Shown here: positions 23,845 through 27,533 of the stretch, piece by piece
Numbering within the stretch: the stretch's first letter is position 1
Layout of the letters: every line of letters starts with the position of its first letter
NCBI GenBank assembly: GCA_937902565.1
Contig: CALFMX010000053.1
Span: forward strand, 1 to 27,533
Source: an uncultured Spirochaetales bacterium
GTDB taxonomy: Bacteria; Spirochaetota; Spirochaetia; Sphaerochaetales; Sphaerochaetaceae
DNA: 27,533 bases
Reading direction: 5' to 3'
Program-made: the position numbers and the translations under genes
Notes under the pieces: model-generated
Told to the model about the DNA's origin: nothing
Database searches by the model: none
Seen by the model: only the letters and a program-made list of their open reading frames with translations

Positions 23845-23860
23845 ACTGCGGAACTATGGA
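23845..23860 (-). repeat. Right terminal inverted repeat of the insertion sequence
   Basis: On the minus strand it reads TCCATAGTTCCGCAGT and matches the left end at 21073-21088 except for two bases. Confidence 0.62.
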
Positions 23861-23923
23861 GTGGTCATCAAGCCGGATGGCATCGATGTGGTGATGAAGT
23901 ATCGCCAGGTGGCGAATGGATAA
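23855..23923 (+). pseudogene. Possible 3' remnant of a gene cut by the insertion sequence
   Basis: Directly outside the right repeat an open frame reads about 22 residues (YGVVIKPDGIDVVMKYRQV, then a short tail) up to a TAA at 23921. The residues look like ordinary protein, and no start codon with a ribosome site exists for them. The matching 5' part was not found left of the element, so this could also be chance. From 23924 to 24021 only a promoter is seen. Confidence 0.3.
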
Positions 23924-23963
23924 ATGAATTACGTGAAAATATTACAATAAAACAAAATTGATA

Positions 23964-23992
23964 TTGGTATTTTAGAAGAAATCTCTTGTAAT
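23964..23992 (+). promoter_or_regulatory. Promoter of the RloA-RloB defence pair
   Basis: TTGGTA (23964-23969), a 17-bp spacer and TGTAAT (23987-23992, 5 of 6) give a start near 24000. The 22-nt leader has no Shine-Dalgarno sequence but contains the small inverted repeat GTGAT-AAA-ATCAC just before ATG 24022. Confidence 0.55.
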
Positions 23993-24021
23993 ATCAAACT
24001 TCAAGTGATAAAATCACGTAT

Positions 24022-25386
24022 ATGTTTATACGATGCATGTTGCGCAATATCTATTCATTCGGCGAAGAGAAGGAATTCAATATGATTCCTGCTCCTCGAT
24101 TTACTCGTTTGAAGGGTCACAAGTACCAGAAGCAAGGGATTGAAGTCTTGAAATTGGCTTCATTCTACGGAGCCAACGGTGCCGGCAAGTCGAACCTGAT
24201 CCGTGCGCTCGAGTTTCTTCAAGACATTGTCGTCACGGGAGACCTGCCCAGTCCGATGAAGTTGAAAAGAATGAAGCATTTCCACTCATCCGGGGAGCCG
24301 ATGATATTGGGCGTTGAGTTCATCAATCAGGAGGTCCCTTACCTCTATGCCGTAGAGATTGGCGAACAGTCGGTTCTCAAGGAAGAGTTGTATATCTCTG
24401 GGTTGGGAAAGCGTGAAGACGAACTCGTGTTCGAGCGATCGACTCATACAGGTGGAAAGACAGTCTTGCGACTTTCCGAAGGGTTCCTGAACAGCGAGGA
24501 AGGTCGTGTGCTGAAAGGGATCTTGGAGAACAACTTGATCAAACAGAACAAGACTTGTCTGAAAATACTCTCTGAGCTCGATAATTCGTTGTTAGTGGAT
24601 ACCAGAAATGCGTATCGATGGTTCATGCATAAGCTGGCTATCATCACGCCAGAGGTACGTTCCGGGGGACTTGCCCACAGGCTGGACATCGATAAAGAGT
24701 TCCACCGCTATGCCGAACAGGTGTTGTGCTCATTCAGTGTCGGGATTAAGAAACTGCTGACTGTGAAGAAACCGATCGCGGAGTTTTTCGGTGATGACAA
24801 TAAGACTGACATGGATGTGCTGCTGAATAAGGTGGCAGAATCTCCTGGATCAGTTCTCGGGTTATTCAACAAGGATGGTGAGGAGATTATTGTTGTCGAG
24901 GAAAACGGAGAGGTGTTCGTGAAACAGTTGAAAACAGAACACGCAACGAAAGACGGCCGTTCTGTGATGTTTGACCTCTCCGAAGAGTCTGACGGGTCGA
25001 TACGGTTGATGGACTATCTCCCTGCGTTCAAGGACCTGTTGACCAAGGATGTGACCTATTTCATCGATGAGATTGAGCGCAGCATCCATCCTCTTCTCAT
25101 TAAGGAGATCATTGGAAAGTTTTCTGCCGACGACAATACCAAGGGGCAACTCATCTGTACGACCCATGAATCAAATCTGCTAGATCAGGAGATCTTCCGG
25201 CAAGATGAGGTTTGGTTTGTCGAGAAAGACCTCTCGGGAAGTTCCGACCTCTATTCTCTGTGCGATTTCAAGGAGCACAACACAAAGGATATTCGCAAGG
25301 GCTATCTCTCCGGACGGTACGGATCCATACCATTCCTTGCGAACCTGAAAGATATCAACTGGGATGCCTATGATTTTAAGAAATAG
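24022..25386 (+). CDS. AAA family ATPase, RloA / AbiLi-like
   Basis: This 454-residue ABC/SMC-like ATPase has its Walker A at FYGANGAGKSNL (Gly50 to Ser57) and Walker B at VTYFIDEIERSIHP (Asp349, Glu350). A signature-like region (LSEESDGSIRLMDYL) precedes Walker B and an H-loop-like TTHESNLL follows it. The N-terminus MFIRCMLRNIYSFGEEKEF is the usual start of the AAA_15/AAA_21 OLD-like family. The gene overlaps a RloB-type gene, the partner of such ATPases in the RloAB and AbiL systems, where the ATPase is thought to sense phage infection and control a toxic effector. No transmembrane or signal segment is present. It is AT-richer than the core genes and follows an insertion sequence, which points to horizontal transfer. 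An alternative start at 24037 is less likely. Confidence 0.85.
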   Translation: MFIRCMLRNIYSFGEEKEFNMIPAPRFTRLKGHKYQKQGIEVLKLASFYGANGAGKSNLIRALEFLQDIVVTGDLPSPMKLKRMKHFHSSGEPMILGVEFINQEVPYLYAVEIGEQSVLKEELYISGLGKREDELVFERSTHTGGKTVLRLSEGFLNSEEGRVLKGILENNLIKQNKTCLKILSELDNSLLVDTRNAYRWFMHKLAIITPEVRSGGLAHRLDIDKEFHRYAEQVLCSFSVGIKKLLTVKKPIAEFFGDDNKTDMDVLLNKVAESPGSVLGLFNKDGEEIIVVEENGEVFVKQLKTEHATKDGRSVMFDLSEESDGSIRLMDYLPAFKDLLTKDVTYFIDEIERSIHPLLIKEIIGKFSADDNTKGQLICTTHESNLLDQEIFRQDEVWFVEKDLSGSSDLYSLCDFKEHNTKDIRKGYLSGRYGSIPFLANLKDINWDAYDFKK

Positions 25387-26026
25387 GCTATATGAGCGCA
25401 AAGAGCCGGATAGAGATGCAACTCTTTGCATAATCTATTGTGAGGGGAGCAAAAGAGAACCACAATACTTCAAGTACTTCGAGGGGCTCAGTTCCAGGAT
25501 CATCCTTGAAGTCGTGAAGGCCGAATCTCAGGGTGACAATTCTCCATCAGGTCTGTATGAGCAAGCTTGTTCCGATATCGAAGGATCCGGTCCGGATTCA
25601 CTTGTCAAATATGAGGTGGGGGAAGGGGATCAGGTCTGGTTTGTCATCGATACTGATACGTGGGGGTCTCACATACCTTTTTTGCGTCTCGGTTGTGCGG
25701 GTAAAGCGAATTGGCATGTGGTGCAAAGCAATCCCTGTTTTGAAGTTTGGCTCTACTATCACTTGTTTGTTGACGATGCAGCATCTGTAGTGTTGGCTGA
25801 CTGCACTGCATGGAAAAATCATGTGAACGCATTGATCCCGGGCGGGTTTGATAGTAGGAAGCATCCCATCTATATTGCAGATGCCATAGCCAATGCTCAA
25901 AGATATTTCAGGACAGCTGGTGAGGAAGTTTTATATGGCTCCACGGAGATGTTCAAACTTGGGAAAACGATCTACCCCATGATCGCTTCGGCCGTTGAGA
26001 GGGCCAGGCGGATATCCAGTTTGTAG
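25364..26026 (+). CDS. RloB / AbiLii-like protein (putative TOPRIM effector)
   Basis: The 220-residue protein matches the RloB-like family PF13707: LCIIYCEGSKREPQYFKYF (about 21-39) with Glu27, then VWFVIDTDTW with Asp96 and Asp98, SNPCFEVWLYYH (about 127-138), and a C-terminal helical part. Glu plus an Asp-x-Asp pair is the metal site of TOPRIM-type nucleases, so this is the likely effector, activated through the ATPase. ATG 25364 overlaps the ATPase gene by 23 bp, so the two are translationally coupled. An ATG two codons later is also possible. RloB was first described with type I restriction loci, but no hsd genes are in this window. A defence role is inferred from AbiL and RloAB, not shown here. 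Confidence 0.87.
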   Translation: MPMILRNRLYERKEPDRDATLCIIYCEGSKREPQYFKYFEGLSSRIILEVVKAESQGDNSPSGLYEQACSDIEGSGPDSLVKYEVGEGDQVWFVIDTDTWGSHIPFLRLGCAGKANWHVVQSNPCFEVWLYYHLFVDDAASVVLADCTAWKNHVNALIPGGFDSRKHPIYIADAIANAQRYFRTAGEEVLYGSTEMFKLGKTIYPMIASAVERARRISSL

Positions 26027-26051
26027 ACTGAAAGTGATTCTGATGCACTTC

Positions 26052-26360
26052 TTAAGCTTTGATCATGTATTGTTCAATCACTTCAGGATTGTCTCTGATC
26101 AGCTGAAGTAGTCTTCGGGAGGGGCCTTCTGGAGTATTTCTCCCTCGTTCCCAAGCCTCGACTGTTTTCTTGGACACGCCAAGAGAAGATGCAAAGATGA
26201 CCTGACTCAAGCCGACTCGCTTTCGGATTTGCTTGATGTCCTCGCTGGAAAAAGACTCTACCGGTTTAACTGCGATTTTTGTCTTTCGCGCATCGATCTT
26301 ACCTTCTTGGTATTTGACGGCTTCATCCAGCCCTTGCATGATGCTTTTATATACACTCAT
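26052..26360 (-). CDS. HigA/NadS-type XRE antitoxin
   Basis: The 102-residue protein has a C-terminal helix-turn-helix (FSSEDIKQIRKRVGLSQ, VIFASSLGVSKKTVEAWERG) of the XRE family, with the conserved W-E-x-G turn, and an N-terminal arm (about 1-35) that would bind the toxin. This is the usual layout of HigA-2/NadS antitoxins. Its ATG overlaps the stop of the toxin gene (ATGA), and a ribosome site AGGAG lies just inside the toxin gene's end, so both proteins come from one mRNA. The toxin gene comes first, as in HigBA loci. The protein probably represses its own promoter by binding the long palindrome upstream of the toxin gene. Confidence 0.87.
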   Translation of the reverse strand: MSVYKSIMQGLDEAVKYQEGKIDARKTKIAVKPVESFSSEDIKQIRKRVGLSQVIFASSLGVSKKTVEAWERGRNTPEGPSRRLLQLIRDNPEVIEQYMIKA

Positions 26361-26716
26361 TTCCTTATCTCCTGTTTCTGCAGACCTTTTTCCAGAACGG
26401 TAATCACTTTTGCGATTTCATTCCTTTCTTTGCCCGTTAGGTTGTCCTTCTCGGATTTTGGATATGCCGTGATCAAGTAGATTGTCTCATGTACGGTGAA
26501 ATCAACATATGCCACTCGACCACCGCCGCTCTTACCGCAACCCGGAAAGGCAATCCGATATTTACGAAGCCCTCCAGTGCCTCTTAGCACAGCGCCTGCC
26601 TTGGGATTCTCCAATAATTCTTCCTGTAGCTGTCGAAGTTCCTCATCACCAAGCCCAAGGTGTTTCCATTGGCGATCAAACTCCGGCATCATGACAAATT
26701 CACGATTGATCTGCAT
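26357..26716 (-). CDS. RelE/HigB-type toxin
   Basis: The 119-residue protein resembles the RelE/HigB-2 mRNA interferases: an N-terminal helix pair (FDRQWKHLGLGDEELRQLQEELLENPKAG), LRKYRIAFPGCGKSGGGRVAYVDF (about 50-73) with the basic loop, and a C-terminal YLITAYPKSEKDNLTGKE, the signature found in many RelE-family toxins. It would cut ribosome-bound mRNA unless bound by the antitoxin. The gene is first in the operon. ATG 26716 has no ribosome site and sits within 0-5 nt of the predicted transcription start, so a leaderless message is likely. An ATG at 26692 is a possible later start. Confidence 0.85.
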   Translation of the reverse strand: MQINREFVMMPEFDRQWKHLGLGDEELRQLQEELLENPKAGAVLRGTGGLRKYRIAFPGCGKSGGGRVAYVDFTVHETIYLITAYPKSEKDNLTGKERNEIAKVITVLEKGLQKQEIRK

Positions 26717-26727
26717 AAGCTGTCTAT

Positions 26728-26757
26728 AAAATACCCTACCAGGTAGGGTATAGTCAA
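26728..26757 (-). promoter_or_regulatory. Promoter-operator of the HigB/HigA-type pair
   Basis: A perfect palindrome (26731-26751; half-site TACCCTACC centred on 26741) lies between TTGACT (-35, 26757-26752) and TATTTT (-10, 26733-26728), with an 18-bp spacer. A dimeric XRE repressor bound there would cover the promoter, the usual autoregulation of such pairs. An overlapping alternative -10, TATAGA, is seen at 26728-26723. Confidence 0.75.
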
Positions 26758-26942
26758 GTGCTTGTCACATCTATTTGGTCACTGCTTAATTCATCAGGAA
26801 TAGTCGTTGACATCCTGTTCTAGAACGGAGGCCTCCTGTGAGGGGAACAGCCGATCTACACACTCTATCGGTTCTTAATTCATGCGTAGTTTTGGTCTGT
26901 ATGAGCTTATGTTGTACAGATGAGCATCAAACCAAATACGCC

Positions 26943-26977
26943 TTACCCCGGAGGTTACCCCGGAAGTACCCCGGAAG
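26943..26977. repeat. Three tandem repeats (TTACCCCGGARG), probable coding relic
   Basis: Units of 12, 12 and 11 bp read TTACCCCGGAGG, TTACCCCGGAAG and TACCCCGGAAG. In one frame each unit codes Thr-Pro-Glu-Val; the third is one base short and breaks the frame. A Thr-Pro-Glu-Val linker repeat is typical of AlbA_2/COG2865-type ATP-binding regulators, so this may be a decayed piece of one. They are too short and lack spacers for a CRISPR array. Confidence 0.55.
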
Positions 26978-27043
26978 TCTGGATATAATGACGACAGCTT
27001 CCTGAGGAGGAGGCCGAACGAACCTGGTTTTCACTAAAAACTG

Positions 27044-27068
27044 TACTTTCATCGCGGTGGTGAAAGTA
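27044..27068. repeat. Hairpin-forming inverted repeat in the gene-poor stretch
   Basis: TACTTTCA (27044-27051) and TGAAAGTA (27061-27068) are perfect reverse complements with a 9-nt loop rich in G and C. The T-run needed for a terminator is absent. Its role is unknown. Confidence 0.45.
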
Positions 27069-27216
27069 TACGAATGAGTGAAAAGATGATCAGCGTGCTC
27101 GCATGTTCTCTTGATCAATGGTAGGCTATCTTGAAATAACGATCTTGGATTTAGTTTCTTATTACAAAATAGATCTGAACACCGAAATTAGTATGCTAAG
27201 GAGATTGGAACATATC

Positions 27217-27507
27217 ATGGTAAGCACAACAGTAGATATTGAATTTCGAGTTGATGCCCAGCTGAAGAGTGAATACGAAAAGGCCTGCACAGAACTTGGA
27301 TTGACAACTACCGAGGCTTTCACCATGTTTGCCACGAAGGTAGCCAGGGAGAAGCGTATCCCTTTTGAAGTGGCCGTCGATCCGTTCTACAGCGAGCAGA
27401 ACATGGCAAGACTCAAGAAATCTATTGCCCAGATGGAAGCGGCCAGAGAATACCTTAAGGTTGGAGTCCCTGGTTCAGGGATAGACAAAGAGGATGCGTA
27501 CTTTTAA
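27217..27507 (+). CDS. RelB/DinJ-family antitoxin
   Basis: The 96-residue protein starts MVSTTVDIEFRVDAQLKSEYEKACTE, the ribbon-helix-helix start of RelB/DinJ antitoxins, followed by LGLTTTEAFTMFATKVAREKRIPFEV, a pattern characteristic of DinJ. The C-terminal half (about 50-96) is charged and helical, for wrapping the toxin. The frame stays open to 27118, but ATG 27217 is chosen because the family starts there; AAGGAG lies 13 bases upstream, a long spacing. A toxin gene starts inside its last codons. It would neutralise that toxin and repress the shared operon. Confidence 0.88.
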   Translation: MVSTTVDIEFRVDAQLKSEYEKACTELGLTTTEAFTMFATKVAREKRIPFEVAVDPFYSEQNMARLKKSIAQMEAAREYLKVGVPGSGIDKEDAYF

Positions 27508-27533
27508 GCGTTGGACAAGGCGAGGCAAACGAC
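27494..27533 (+). CDS. Start of a YafQ/RelE-type toxin gene (3' end outside window)
   Basis: An ATG at 27494, 14 bp before the end of the antitoxin gene and in another frame, opens a frame to the window edge that reads MRTFKRWTRRGKR. The short basic start and the overlap are those of YafQ-type toxins in dinJ-yafQ operons. Only 13 codons are visible, so the family is inferred mainly from the antitoxin. Confidence 0.55.
   Translation, partial: MRTFKRWTRRGKR

Larger units (their letters stand above)
21073..23860 (-). mobile_element. IS1634-like insertion sequence, about 2.8 kb, with an accessory gene
   Basis: Two 16-bp ends face each other at 21073-21088 and 23845-23860 and share AGTTCCGCAGT exactly, with three more matching outer bases. 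Between them lie a 660-residue IS1634-type DDE transposase gene and a 160-residue second gene, both on the minus strand. The element is larger than the one-gene members of its family as usually described. No target-site duplication is visible at these borders, so the exact ends may be off by a few bases or the copy may have recombined. It marks the start of the accessory island to its right. Confidence 0.7.
26758..27216. other. Gene-poor stretch between two toxin-antitoxin modules
   Basis: No supported gene is seen in these 459 bp. It holds a repeated CTTAATTCAT (26785-26794 and 26874-26883), two adjacent 10-bp palindromes, GTTCTAGAAC and GGAGGCCTCC (26817-26836), three tandem 11-12-bp repeats (26943-26977), a perfect TATAAT (26984-26989), and an inverted repeat TACTTTCA/TGAAAGTA (27044-27051 and 27061-27068). 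An AGGAGG near 27006 has no start codon at a usable distance. The final part must contain the promoter of the RelB-type antitoxin, but I could not pick its boxes. Confidence 0.6.

Noticed and set aside
26817..26826. GTTCTAGAAC considered as an SOS (LexA) box.
   Set aside because: The Gram-positive type box is GAAC-N4-GTTC, with the half-sites in the opposite order, and no gene start follows it.
26943..26977. Tandem repeats considered as a CRISPR array or origin iterons.
   Set aside because: The units are 11-12 bp without spacers, and only three exist; no replication gene is near. A coding relic explains the 12-bp period better.
26927..27118. A 63-codon minus-strand frame across the gene-poor stretch.
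   Set aside because: It lacks a ribosome site and recognisable motifs, and it crosses the repeats and the hairpin.

Overview
The window is bacterial chromosome. From about 1 to 20,900 it is GC-rich and gene-dense; from about 20,900 to the end it is patchier and, outside the insertion sequence, clearly AT-richer. No rRNA or other species marker is present. Three c-di-GMP signalling proteins (one with a five-helix 5TM/LYT-like N-terminus), a possible DUF4954-type protein at the left edge and a DUF2156/GNAT pair would suit a spirochaete such as a Sphaerochaeta relative, but that assignment is an inference.

Region 1 (1-5,400): the 3' end of an unidentified cytosolic protein, a convergent multi-helix membrane protein, tRNA-Ala(CGC) with its own terminator, a PAS-GGDEF protein coupled to a 5TM-PAS-GGDEF-HD-GYP protein, and a cytidylate-kinase-like protein with its own promoter. 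Region 2 (5,400-9,950): an arginine biosynthesis operon argC-argJ-argB-argD. Its genes are tightly packed or overlapping, a pair of ARG-box-like sites 21 bp apart lies in front of it, and a strong hairpin terminator follows. Bifunctional ArgJ implies the acetyl-recycling route from glutamate to N-acetylornithine and on to ornithine.

Region 3 (9,950-15,310): a minus-strand pair of an M20/YgeY-like hydrolase and a fumarylacetoacetate-hydrolase-fold enzyme; a small VOC protein; and a 985-residue CHASE3-PAS-GGDEF-HD-GYP protein whose HD-GYP site looks degenerate. Region 4 (15,310-20,950): a redox cluster of peroxiredoxin, NapH-like membrane ferredoxin, cupin and a divergent Crp/Fnr regulator. The cupin-ferredoxin promoter has a -10 box but no -35 box, and an inverted repeat sits at the position expected for a class II Crp/Fnr activator. 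An exported protein with InlB/Flg_new-like repeats and a DUF2156-GNAT pair follow.

Region 5 (20,950-27,533) is an accessory island. An IS1634-like element of about 2.8 kb carries a 660-residue DDE transposase and, unusually, a second gene with a ribbon-helix-helix-like end; matching terminal inverted repeats bound it. Next comes a two-gene RloA/RloB (AbiL-like) defence module, then a HigB/HigA-type toxin-antitoxin pair with a perfect palindrome inside its promoter. A gene-poor stretch of about 460 bp with short repeats and a possible gene relic follows, and then a RelB/DinJ antitoxin whose toxin gene runs off the right edge. The candidate system most worth following up is the RloAB pair with its neighbouring toxin-antitoxin modules; the best regulatory predictions are the ARG boxes and the Crp/Fnr site.
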